Assembly: GCA_003165075.1 (NCBI GenBank) | Contig: PLSM01000194.1 | Location: 179,625 to 239,297 of the forward strand | Reading direction: 5' to 3' | Length of the DNA: 59,673 bases | From: Acidobacteriaceae bacterium | Lineage (GTDB): Bacteria > Acidobacteriota > Terriglobia > Terriglobales > Acidobacteriaceae | Shown here: positions 1 to 7,966 of the stretch, piece by piece | Layout: each line of letters opens with the position of its first letter | Position numbering within the stretch: the first letter of the stretch is position 1 | The notes under the pieces: generated by a model | What the model was told of the DNA's origin: nothing | The model's database searches: none | What the model saw: the letters and a program-made list of their open reading frames with translations, nothing else | Program-made: the position numbers and the translations under genes

Positions 1-149
<149 letters not shown>

Positions 150-169
150 CGTGAGGTTCTCCTAAATCA

Positions 170-1603
170 ATGTCAAACGAACAACATTCCACCAAGATGT
201 GGTCCGGCCGCTTTCGGGAGCCGCTCGATGCGGAGTTCGAGGACTGGCAGCGATCTATCGTCTTTGACTGGCGGCTTGTGAAGGAAGAAACAGCCGCCAG
301 CAAAGCGCACGCCTCCGCTCTCGCTGCCGCAGGGGTGCTGACCGCGAGCGAATTGGCAGAACTGCGCGCAGCCCTGGACGGGATTGCCGCGGAGTACGCC
401 TCCGACGCGGGCAAGGCTGCTGTGCGAGATCATGCGACGGCCGAAGATATTCATCACTTTGTCGAGTTGTCGCTAGTCGAACGCATCGGCTCGCTGGGCC
501 TCAAGCTGCACACCGGCCGCAGCCGCAACGAGCAGATTGCCACTGACCTGCGCATCTACGTGCGGAAGCAGCTTGATCTCGTGGTAGAGTCGCTTGCAGC
601 CTGGGCCAATGCACTGGTGAGGCAGGCGCACGCCGCAACGGATGCCGTCATGCCGAGCTACACACATCTGCAGCGGGCCGAGCCGGTGCTGGTTGCTCAT
701 TGGTTGCTGGCTTATGTTGAAATGGCGCTCCGCGACGCCGCGCGATTGCGTGACTGCGCGGCCCGGCTCAACTATTGTCCACTGGGCTCGGGCGCAGTGG
801 CTGGAGCCACTCTGGCCCTCGACCGCAAAATTGCTGCCACGGAGTTGGGGTTCACAGCGCCGACAGCCAACTCCATCGATGCCACGAGCGATCGCGACTT
901 CGTCCTCGAATACTTGCAGGCCCTCACTTTTGTCGGGCTGCATTTGAGTCGCTTTGCCGAGGAGATCACGCTCTTTGCCACTGCGGAATTCGGTTTTGTT
1001 GCCTTGCCTGAGGCATTTTCCACCGGATCGAGCGCGATGCCGCAGAAGAAGAACCCCGATCTCACGGAATTGATTCGTGCCAAAGTCAGCCGTATCAACG
1101 GCGCTGCGCAGGCTGTGACGATGCAGCTTAAAGGCCTGCCCCTGGCCTACAATAAGGACATGCAGGAGACGCAGGAGCCGGCTTTTCAAGTGGATTTTGT
1201 GCCCCGGATGCTGGCCCTGGTGGCGCGCTTCACAGCAGCTCTGCAGTTTAACTTCGCACGTATGCGCGAGGCGGCGCAGACCGGGTATCTGAACGCCATG
1301 GCCGCCGCCACATACCTTGTCCACAAGGGCATTCCCTTCCGCACCGCGCATGAGAAGATAGGCAACGCCGTGCGCTATGCCCTCGAAAAGGGCGTAGAGC
1401 TTGGCGATTTGAAGCTCGATGAATTGCGTCAATTCGGCGATGAGTTTGAAGATGACTTTTTTGACGCCGTCACACTCAACGCAACGCTGGACTGCCACAA
1501 TGTGACCGGCGGAACCGCACGCGCACGCGTAGCTGAAGCTCTGTCTGCCGCGTCCCAGCGCATCGCTGCTCTCAGTCAGGAGACCGTACATGCTGGTGCG
1601 TAA
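170..1603 (+). CDS. argH: Argininosuccinate lyase
   Basis: This cytoplasmic enzyme splits argininosuccinate into arginine and fumarate, the last step of arginine synthesis. The 477-residue protein has the normal family length. It shows TGRSRNEQ near residue 115 and the fumarase/lyase superfamily signature GSSAMPQKKNPD near residue 286, the flexible loop that carries the catalytic serine. An AGGTTCTCC stretch just upstream of the ATG is a plausible ribosome-binding region. It follows argG closely and overlaps the next acetyltransferase gene by 14 bases, which suggests one arg transcript. The long antisense frames across this gene are composition shadows. Confidence 0.97.
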   Translation: MSNEQHSTKMWSGRFREPLDAEFEDWQRSIVFDWRLVKEETAASKAHASALAAAGVLTASELAELRAALDGIAAEYASDAGKAAVRDHATAEDIHHFVELSLVERIGSLGLKLHTGRSRNEQIATDLRIYVRKQLDLVVESLAAWANALVRQAHAATDAVMPSYTHLQRAEPVLVAHWLLAYVEMALRDAARLRDCAARLNYCPLGSGAVAGATLALDRKIAATELGFTAPTANSIDATSDRDFVLEYLQALTFVGLHLSRFAEEITLFATAEFGFVALPEAFSTGSSAMPQKKNPDLTELIRAKVSRINGAAQAVTMQLKGLPLAYNKDMQETQEPAFQVDFVPRMLALVARFTAALQFNFARMREAAQTGYLNAMAAATYLVHKGIPFRTAHEKIGNAVRYALEKGVELGDLKLDELRQFGDEFEDDFFDAVTLNATLDCHNVTGGTARARVAEALSAASQRIAALSQETVHAGA

Positions 1604-2111
1604 AGCGCGGCTCCAGGACGCCTCCAATGTCTATGACCTGGTGAACTCGCTCTCCACCGACGGTACGCTGCTCAAGCGCGCCTTCGCTGAGATCTGCGAA
1701 AACATTCGCGACTTCACCGTCGCCGAGTCTGACAGCGGCGTTTTTCTGGGCTGCGGCGCGCTCCATCTTTACGGCCCCCATCTCTCTGAGGTGCGCTCCA
1801 TCGTAGTCAAGCCTGAAGCCAAGGGCCAGGGCGCCGGCGGACGGATCCTCGGCGCGCTGATCGACGAGGCAGAAGAGCACGGCATCCAATCGGTATGCCT
1901 GTTTACGCGCATCCCTGATTTCTTCTTCAAGTACGGATTCCGCATCGTTGAAGACAAGGCCGACCTGCCGGACAAAGTCTTCAAGGATTGCCAAATCTGC
2001 CCGCGTCTTCATCGTTGCGACGAAGTTGCCATGGTCCGCGGCCGCATTCCGCGTATCTCCATTCTTGGCCCGCGCATTGAGGCCGAGCAGTTAGTCCACC
2101 TGTCGGGCTGA
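1590..2111 (+). CDS. argA: GNAT N-acetyltransferase, short N-acetylglutamate synthase (ArgA-like)
   Basis: A 173-residue single-domain GNAT acetyltransferase that probably makes N-acetylglutamate from glutamate and acetyl-CoA, the first step of arginine synthesis. The acetyl-CoA pyrophosphate loop is visible as VKPEAKGQGAGGRIL near residues 73-87, followed by the FFFKYGF segment common in ArgA GNAT domains. The C-terminus has a CQICPRLHRC stretch with three cysteines, often seen in short-form synthases fused to or neighbouring argH. It lacks the amino-acid-kinase domain of classical ArgA, so arginine feedback inhibition through that domain is not expected. The overlap with argH supports the role. 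Another GNAT substrate is possible but less likely. Confidence 0.82.
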   Translation: MLVRKARLQDASNVYDLVNSLSTDGTLLKRAFAEICENIRDFTVAESDSGVFLGCGALHLYGPHLSEVRSIVVKPEAKGQGAGGRILGALIDEAEEHGIQSVCLFTRIPDFFFKYGFRIVEDKADLPDKVFKDCQICPRLHRCDEVAMVRGRIPRISILGPRIEAEQLVHLSG

Positions 2112-2149
2112 TTCAAGCGATATATGACGACATGCGCCGGCCGTGACCG

Positions 2150-2602
2150 CTAGTTCTTTCTCACCGATTGAGTCGGCCCCTTTCTGTCCACAAGCAGCGC
2201 GGCTAGACTGAAGAGCGCAGCCGCGAAACACGCCAACACCTGCGGTGTTCGCAATGTTTCCAGCACCGTGGAGATCGCGCTGCCGCAATATCCCAGCTCC
2301 GCGCAAGTTCTCCAATCCAGCATCGAGTACACGGCCAGATACGCAGGGGCTATCACGGACTGCAGCACAATCGATCTTCGCGCCGGCCCAACCAGCATGA
2401 ACACCGGGAAGCACAGGAATGGAAGAAGGCAAAACAGAATCGTCAGCACCGTATTCTGACGAAAGTCCACAGCGTATGCCGAATACATTCCATAGAGCGT
2501 GACTGCGGCACTCGCGACGCCTCCCACGGTCATCAGAGCAAGCCAGACAGCTTCTCGAATCTTCAACCTCCCGTCCCCCTTCCGCTCAATCGGCACGCTC
2601 AC
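2150..2602 (-). CDS. Small multi-pass membrane protein, function unknown
   Basis: This 150-residue protein has about four hydrophobic segments (near residues 14-40, 53-72, 78-95 and 120-137) and a short charged tail, so it should sit in the inner membrane. I do not recognise the family. Its start codon overlaps the last bases of hypF by 17 nucleotides on the same strand, so the two are probably co-transcribed and translationally coupled. That is the only hint of a link to hydrogenase maturation. A cysteine pair in the loop WRTCAELGYC could form a periplasmic disulfide. It ends 38 bases from the convergent argA-like gene. Confidence 0.6.
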   Translation of the reverse strand: MSVPIERKGDGRLKIREAVWLALMTVGGVASAAVTLYGMYSAYAVDFRQNTVLTILFCLLPFLCFPVFMLVGPARRSIVLQSVIAPAYLAVYSMLDWRTCAELGYCGSAISTVLETLRTPQVLACFAAALFSLAALLVDRKGPTQSVRKN

Positions 2603-4934
2603 GCTCTAACGTCGCTGCGGCAACAGCTACCTGTCCATAGCTCAGCCCACCGTCCCCAGGGCTCACCTGTCGATGTTGAAACACCTCAAACCCCTCCGCC
2701 TCAAGGCCCGCGCGCAGCAGCCGCGCCAGCCGCCGATTGTGCATGCACCCGCCGCTGAGCGCCACCCTCGCTGCGCCGGTAACGGCACGCGCCCTCGCCG
2801 CCGCCTGCACAAAACCCGCTGCCACACCGGCATGAAACCGCGCCGCGATACGCGCCGTGCTCACATCGTTCCTCAAATCCTTCATCAACTCCCGCCAAAG
2901 CGGCGTAGCGACCATCCGCAACGGCTCGCGCCTCGCCCAATCTCCATCCGCAAATTCCATGCTGTAGCCCGGCGCGTCCGGTTCATCAACCGCCGCGCCC
3001 TCCAGTTCGATGGCTGCCTGGGCTTCGTAATCCACTTCGCGCCGTGCCATGACTAACGCCGCCACTGCATCAAACAGCCGCCCACAGCTCGACGTAAGCG
3101 GCGCATTCACGCCCCGCTCCATCATCCGCACAAGCACCCGGGCCTCTCGCTCTGTCGCGCCCAGCAGGTGTAGCGTCGCGGCATCCGTAATGGAGCAGCC
3201 CGCGGCATGCAGGTGCGCCAGCGCCATGCGCCACGGTTCCCTGATCGCTGCTTCCCCTCCGGGCATTGGCACGTAATCCAGGTGGGCAAAGCGCTCGAAA
3301 CGGTCGATCTCGCAAATCAGCACTTCCCCGCCCCAGATGCGGCCGTCTGTGCCGTAGCCGGTCCCATCCAGACTCAAGCCGATCACCGGCCCTCGCAGCC
3401 CATGCTCGGCCATGCAACCTGCGATATGCGCATGGTGGTGCTGCACGGCCACCAGTCTTAAACCGCGTTCGCCGGCCCACTCTTTAGCCCAGGCCGTGGA
3501 GAGATAGCCAGGATGCATGTCGTGCACCACCGTTTCCGGCTCAATCTCAAATGTGCGCATCAGGTGGTCAAGAGAATCTTTGAAAAACTCCAGTCCAGTC
3601 AAGTTTTCCAGATCGCCCAGGTGCTGACTCTGGTACGCAAACCGCCCTCGCGCCAGCGCAAAAGCGTTTTTCAGGTGTCCGCCGACGGCCAGCAGCGGAG
3701 GCACTTCCAGTGCCAATTCCACGCCCAGCGGTACATAGCCTCGTGCCCGTCGAATGAACTGCGGAGCCCGGTCCACAACCGCCGTCACCGAGTCGTCGCA
3801 CCGCTGCAGGATTTCGCGGTCATGCATCAGGAACGCATCCGCAATCGCCCCCAGCCGCGTGCGCGCCTCGCTGTTGTCGATCGCGATAGGTTCCTCGCTG
3901 AGGTTGGCGGAGGTCATCACCAGCGCCTGAACCCGCGTGTCGGAAAAGAGCAGATGCTGCAGCGGCGCGTAAGGCAAAAAGATGCCCAACCACGGAATCC
4001 CCGGTGCAACCGAGGGCGCAATCTTGTTGCCGGCGTGTGCGCGCGCCAGCACAATGGGTCGTGCCGGTGTCTGCAGCAGCGCCTCTTCACCCTCACTCAG
4101 GTCACACAGCGTCCGAGCCGCGTCCATATCTCGCACCATCACCGCCAGCGGTTTTCCGTAACGGTGCTTGCGTTCCCTCAGGCGCATCACCGCTGTCTCG
4201 CTGGTCGCGTCCACGCTCAGGTGAAAACCGCCGATTCCTTTAATGGCCAGAATCTCGCCCGACAGCAGACGGTCAATAGTCTCCGCGGTGGGGTCCTCTG
4301 TTGAAATCGCCGTGCCTTCCGTCGTCTCCAGCCACACCCGCGGCCCGCACTTCCAACAAGCGTTCGGCTGGGCGTGAAAACGCCTGTTGGTGGGATCGTC
4401 GTACTCCGCCTGGCACTCCGCGCACATGGGGAAGTGCGCCATCGAAGTCTGCGGGCGGTCATAGGGAATTCGCCGCGTGATGGTAAAGCGCGGCCCGCAG
4501 TTTGTACAGTTCAGGAAGGGATAGCGAAAGCGCCGATCGGCTGGGTCGAGCAGTTCGCGCAAGCAGTCTGCGCAGGTTGCCGCGTCGGCCGGAATGCCTG
4601 TGCTGACCTGGCCCTTCACCTGGCTTGAAACGATGCGGAACCCCGCCTCGCCGGTAGCCTCCAGTTCGCGCACGGCAATCGAGTCGATTCGCGCCAACGG
4701 TGGAGTCTCCCCACGCAGACGCCGTAGAAAGGCTTCCACGCGCACCGCCGGACCCTCGATCTCGATGGTCACGCCGTCAGTATCGTTGCCAATCGACCCC
4801 GCCAGCCCTTCTTCGCCGGCCAATCGGTAAACGAACGGACGAAACCCAACCCCCTGCACCACTCCGCAGACCAGCACGCCGCGCCTCAGCACCGCTTCGC
4901 GATCTACTCGTTTTGGAATGGACCTCTCAGCCAC
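2586..4934 (-). CDS. hypF: Carbamoyltransferase HypF, [NiFe] hydrogenase maturation
   Basis: HypF turns carbamoyl phosphate and ATP into a carbamoyl adenylate and passes the carbamoyl group to HypE, the source of the CN ligands of the NiFe centre. Domains appear in order. The acylphosphatase domain carries VQGVGFRPFVYRL. The zinc-finger pair contains CADCLREL, NCTNCGPRF, CAECQAEY and ACWKCGP. The YrdC-like domain starts at IKGIGGFHL. The Kae1-like carbamoyltransferase domain has HHHAHIAGCM and SLDGTGYGTDG. The open frame runs up to 5060, but the extra N-terminal residues are unlike the family. The GTG at 4934 follows a GTGAGG stretch at good spacing and gives about 782 residues; 4949 is also possible. 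hypA-E are not in this window. Confidence 0.95.
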   Translation of the reverse strand: MAERSIPKRVDREAVLRRGVLVCGVVQGVGFRPFVYRLAGEEGLAGSIGNDTDGVTIEIEGPAVRVEAFLRRLRGETPPLARIDSIAVRELEATGEAGFRIVSSQVKGQVSTGIPADAATCADCLRELLDPADRRFRYPFLNCTNCGPRFTITRRIPYDRPQTSMAHFPMCAECQAEYDDPTNRRFHAQPNACWKCGPRVWLETTEGTAISTEDPTAETIDRLLSGEILAIKGIGGFHLSVDATSETAVMRLRERKHRYGKPLAVMVRDMDAARTLCDLSEGEEALLQTPARPIVLARAHAGNKIAPSVAPGIPWLGIFLPYAPLQHLLFSDTRVQALVMTSANLSEEPIAIDNSEARTRLGAIADAFLMHDREILQRCDDSVTAVVDRAPQFIRRARGYVPLGVELALEVPPLLAVGGHLKNAFALARGRFAYQSQHLGDLENLTGLEFFKDSLDHLMRTFEIEPETVVHDMHPGYLSTAWAKEWAGERGLRLVAVQHHHAHIAGCMAEHGLRGPVIGLSLDGTGYGTDGRIWGGEVLICEIDRFERFAHLDYVPMPGGEAAIREPWRMALAHLHAAGCSITDAATLHLLGATEREARVLVRMMERGVNAPLTSSCGRLFDAVAALVMARREVDYEAQAAIELEGAAVDEPDAPGYSMEFADGDWARREPLRMVATPLWRELMKDLRNDVSTARIAARFHAGVAAGFVQAAARARAVTGAARVALSGGCMHNRRLARLLRAGLEAEGFEVFQHRQVSPGDGGLSYGQVAVAAATLERERAD

Positions 4935-5255
4935 GTATTTGCGCCTCACGTCGCAGTCAAGAATAGCGCACGAGCAACCCTTTCCGTAGCAGGCATTTCC
5001 CTGGCGGCTGCTGCACAGTTTCTTGGCTTGGGGCAACCAACCCCCGCATTGGTCCCTCAAATCGAGAAGCGACGAAACTGAATGCTAGCCGTGCCTCCGC
5101 GAACCGTCGCAAAGGCAATCCACTGGCATGTAGGAGCCTTTACCCTGACTTCTGTCCGCGGCGCGCATGACCGGTAAAACCTGCGAGCGCCCGAGATGTG
5201 GGCTCCATCTCGGGCGCTTAGGGCGTAAACCGGAAGGCGATGCCCCCATGAAAGA

Positions 5256-5990
5256 ATGGAATGCATGACGAGTTGTCGGCGGCTACGGATGGCCGTAGGA
5301 ATCTTGGCTATCTTCTCAGGTTGTCTCGGAACCATCGCCCGTTCTGCCCAGCAGCTTGATCTCCAGTCGATCATTCAGCACGTGGACGCGGCCGTCCAGG
5401 CTCGAATCGATAACATCGTCGATTACTCCGCCACTGAGCATTATGCGGTATTTCGCAATCACGATGAAGTTCATCCCGTTGCCGAAATGACGGTAAGAGC
5501 GGTTTACCGCAAGGGTCAGGGCAAGAGTTACACCACGCTCTCTGAGAGCGGCTCGGCATTGATTCGCAGCCAGGTATTGCATTCGGTTCTGGACAACGAG
5601 AAGCGCTTGAGCCTGCCCGGCAATGTCGAGACAGCCCTGATCGACTCCGCAAATTATGTAATGGAGTTGAAGCCAAACCAACCCCAGCAACTCGATGGGC
5701 GCGACTGCCTGGTTCTTTCGCTCACTCCCAAACGGAGCAGCCCCTACCTCTTCAAGGGAACGCTTTGGGTCGACGCGAACGATTACTCCATCCTCCAGCT
5801 TGAGGGAACGGCCACCAAGAGTCCCTTCTTCCTAACTGGCGCCGCACAGGTCTCTCGTCAGTACGCTGGCATAAGCGGCTTTCCCATGGCCATGCATGCA
5901 AGCGCAATTTCAAACAGCGCTCTGCTGGGCCAGACGATTGTGAAAATCGACTACAAGGATTACCAGGTCAATCTTGGCCCCGCCAAATGA
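5256..5990 (+). CDS. Exported protein, outer-membrane lipoprotein-sorting-like fold (copy 1)
   Basis: A 244-residue protein with an N-terminal signal peptide (hydrophobic stretch MAVGILAIFSGCLG, probable cleavage after a small residue before AQQLD). The mature part resembles the LolA/LolB-like beta fold of outer-membrane lipoprotein-sorting proteins: GTLWVDANDYSILQLEGT and the nearby strands are typical. The start could be the ATG at 5256 or the one at 5265. The gene at 6114 is a clear tandem paralogue, sharing FKGTLWVD/IQGTLWVD, DGRDCL and SGSALIR. No LolCDE, lipoprotein substrate or transport partner is nearby, so the real role is open. There is no link to the flanking hydrogenase genes beyond position. 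Confidence 0.7.
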   Translation: MECMTSCRRLRMAVGILAIFSGCLGTIARSAQQLDLQSIIQHVDAAVQARIDNIVDYSATEHYAVFRNHDEVHPVAEMTVRAVYRKGQGKSYTTLSESGSALIRSQVLHSVLDNEKRLSLPGNVETALIDSANYVMELKPNQPQQLDGRDCLVLSLTPKRSSPYLFKGTLWVDANDYSILQLEGTATKSPFFLTGAAQVSRQYAGISGFPMAMHASAISNSALLGQTIVKIDYKDYQVNLGPAK

Positions 5991-6113
5991 CCGGGCTCTT
6001 GAAGAACCCATCTCTGTCAAATTCCGCAGTCATCTTCCCGCCCGTGTCTCAATCTACCTCTGCACCGGGCATAGAAGCATAATCTGAGTGGTAGCGAAAC
6101 GGGGAGCTGCAGC

Positions 6114-6842
6114 GTGACCGGTCTCAGGCGATTGCACATGGTACTGGACGCCACAGCCATGGTATGCCTGGCCGGGCTTGGAATCGTTCCCGTAGCGGCC
6201 CAGCAGCTTGACGCTCCTTCCGTAATCCGCCAGATTGACGCCGCTGTGCGAACAAGATTCGAGAGCGTTGCGGGGTTCACCGTGAGGGAACACTATGCCG
6301 TGTACAGGGGCCAGGACATCGGTGTCCCTGTGGCTGAAATAACAGTGAAGACAACCTATCGCAAGGACGTAGGCAAAAGTTACGAAATCGTTGCCGAGAG
6401 CGGCTCGGCGCTGATTCGGAAATTTGGACTGATCCCGCTCCTGGACAATGAGAAGAGCATCAACCAACCCGGTAAGGTGGAGCAGTCGTGGTTCACTTCG
6501 GCAAATTATGAGATGAAACTGTTGCCGGGCGGAATCGAACACCTCGATGGGCGAGACTGCCTCGCCTTGTCTGTAACCCCAAGGCGAAAGGCTCCCAATC
6601 TCATCCAGGGTACGCTGTGGGTGGATGCAAAGGACTTTGGGATCGTCAAGATCGAGGGAACCGCATCCAAGAGCCCCTCGATGTGGGCCGGAGAAACCCG
6701 TATGATGCGCCGCTATGCCAACGTAAGCGGCTTTGCCATGGCCACCGGCGCCAGGGCCGAGTCCAACAGCTTTCTGTTTGGCAAAACCGTCGTCACCATC
6801 GACTACCGGGACTATCGGATTGAGCTTCGTCCCGGCAGGTAA
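6114..6842 (+). CDS. Exported protein, outer-membrane lipoprotein-sorting-like fold (copy 2)
   Basis: This 242-residue paralogue of the gene at 5256 has the same layout: a signal peptide ending near VPVAAQQ, a variable strand region, then GTLWVDAKDFGIVKIEGT. The two align along their whole length with no large gap, which points to a tandem duplication. The GTG at 6114 is preceded by GGGGAG at about eight bases, a good ribosome-binding site, and supports this start. The C-terminal strand TVVTIDYRDYRIELRPG corresponds to TIVKIDYKDYQVNLGPA in copy 1. Function unknown; periplasmic or outer-membrane-associated by inference. Confidence 0.7.
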   Translation: MTGLRRLHMVLDATAMVCLAGLGIVPVAAQQLDAPSVIRQIDAAVRTRFESVAGFTVREHYAVYRGQDIGVPVAEITVKTTYRKDVGKSYEIVAESGSALIRKFGLIPLLDNEKSINQPGKVEQSWFTSANYEMKLLPGGIEHLDGRDCLALSVTPRRKAPNLIQGTLWVDAKDFGIVKIEGTASKSPSMWAGETRMMRRYANVSGFAMATGARAESNSFLFGKTVVTIDYRDYRIELRPGR

Positions 6843-6880
6843 GCCTGCCCCCGCGTCCAGCCAGGGTCCACCCCACCCCG

Positions 6881-6894
6881 GTGACGAATCGCAC
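6881..6894. promoter_or_regulatory. Imperfect CRP/FNR-like palindrome (weak)
   Basis: GTGACGAATCGCAC matches seven of eight fixed positions of the GTGA-N6-TCAC motif found perfectly at seven other promoters here. It lies 36 bases before the nickel-transporter-like gene. One mismatch in eight is common by chance, so this is only a candidate. Confidence 0.2.
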
Positions 6895-6929
6895 GACTGC
6901 GATGCCGCGCCTGCTCTATACTGAGCTTC

Positions 6930-7697
6930 GTGACACCGATTCTAGGCGACTGGAAACTCGACGCCGCGCTAGGCTCCTGCCTGCTGCTGGGGTTGCGTCA
7001 TGGCTTCGATTATGACCATCTGGCCGCCATCTCCGACATTACCGCGGTGCAGCGCAATTGGCGCACCGGCCTGCGCCTGGGCATGACCTACGCGCTTGGA
7101 CACGCTTTCACCGTGTGCGCGCTTGGTGTTGCCGTTCTCCAGTTGCATATGGGCTTGCCAGAGGGGCTGGACCACTGGACCGAGCGCCTGATCGGACTCA
7201 CGCTGATCGTGCTGGGCATCGGGGTAGTGGCGGGAATCCTGCGTAAAGATGCCCACGGGCACCGGCACAGCCGCATCGAGAGCCGTCTGGCTATCGCCAT
7301 CAATGGCGTTCTGTGGCTGGCCTGGCAGGTCCGTCGCCTGTGGAATCCAAACACGCCGAAGCCAGAGCGCTTCCAGTGGATGTACAACGGAAAATCGGTC
7401 TTCCTGATCGGCGTGCTGCACGGCGTAGGAGCCGAGACGCCCAGCCAGTTGGCGCTCTTCTTCCTCACCGCCAATCTCGGTGGAACTTCCCGTGGAATGA
7501 TGGGCTTGGCAGCTTTTGCGCTCGGCTTGGTAGCGATGAACGCCTTGATGACGGCCTCCATGGGCGGAGCGTTCAAGGCCAGCGGCCACCATCCCCGCTT
7601 CTACTACGCCATCGCATGGACCGGCGCCGTCTACAGTTGCGGCATCGGGCTCATCTTCCTCTTCGGCATCTCCGACCACCTGCCCGCGCTGGGCTGA
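6930..7697 (+). CDS. Nickel/cobalt transporter-like (NiCoT/UreH superfamily) membrane protein
   Basis: A 255-residue polytopic membrane protein. Its first segment contains GLRHGFDYDHLAAISD, a variant of the NiCoT metal-recognition signature RHAxDADHI in which the second aspartate motif is changed to YDH. A second conserved stretch, FLIGVLHGVGAETPSQ, matches the family's later GxxHG(L/I)GxDTATE-type block with changes. A His-rich loop (HGHRHS) follows the third segment and is typical of nickel carriers. The start is a GTG with no strong ribosome-binding site. Nickel import would fit the two [NiFe] hydrogenases and hypF nearby, but substrate is inferred, not shown. An imperfect GTGA-N6-TCAC-like box lies at 6881-6894. 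Confidence 0.72.
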   Translation: MTPILGDWKLDAALGSCLLLGLRHGFDYDHLAAISDITAVQRNWRTGLRLGMTYALGHAFTVCALGVAVLQLHMGLPEGLDHWTERLIGLTLIVLGIGVVAGILRKDAHGHRHSRIESRLAIAINGVLWLAWQVRRLWNPNTPKPERFQWMYNGKSVFLIGVLHGVGAETPSQLALFFLTANLGGTSRGMMGLAAFALGLVAMNALMTASMGGAFKASGHHPRFYYAIAWTGAVYSCGIGLIFLFGISDHLPALG

Positions 7698-7800
7698 ACA
7701 GGTTCCAGGAATCTCGGTAATTCGGGCGAAATCGGCAAAGAGTGCGCCGCCAGGGCTAAGGCCCACGGTTGTCCTGTTGGCTTTATGTAGGGATTGAAAC
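7691..7800 (-). repeat. Dispersed intergenic repeat, copy A
   Basis: Read on the minus strand, this stretch aligns with 22461-22571 on the plus strand over about 110 bases. Both contain CATAAAGCCAAC, a conserved middle and end in CCTGTTCAGCCC. The copy starts inside the last codons of the nickel-transporter-like gene, so the repeat supplies that gene's stop. Short conceptual peptides in both copies share LHKAN, VGL, ALF and DF, but no real gene is apparent. Confidence 0.7.
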
Positions 7801-7966
7801 TCCCGCCTCGCCCGCAGCGCCTCTTTCCGCATCGTTCAATGGGCGCGCTCCTTGCTAGACTATTTTTGATCCGCTTTCATCTGTAGGGAGATCGCAGTTC
7901 TCTTACTTGAATTGCAAGGTAATTCGAGGTCTCATGTTTTTTGCACTTATAGCCGGTGAGCGCAGG

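Noticed and set aside
473..1627. 384-residue open frame antisense to argH
   Set aside because: It lies fully under a well-supported argH and has no family motif; long antisense frames are expected at this GC content.
3513..4304. 263-residue open frame antisense to hypF
   Set aside because: It is a composition shadow of hypF with no recognisable domain.
4935..5060. N-terminal extension of HypF
   Set aside because: The added residues are unlike HypF and precede the acylphosphatase domain; a GTG with a ribosome-binding-like GAGG is available at 4934.
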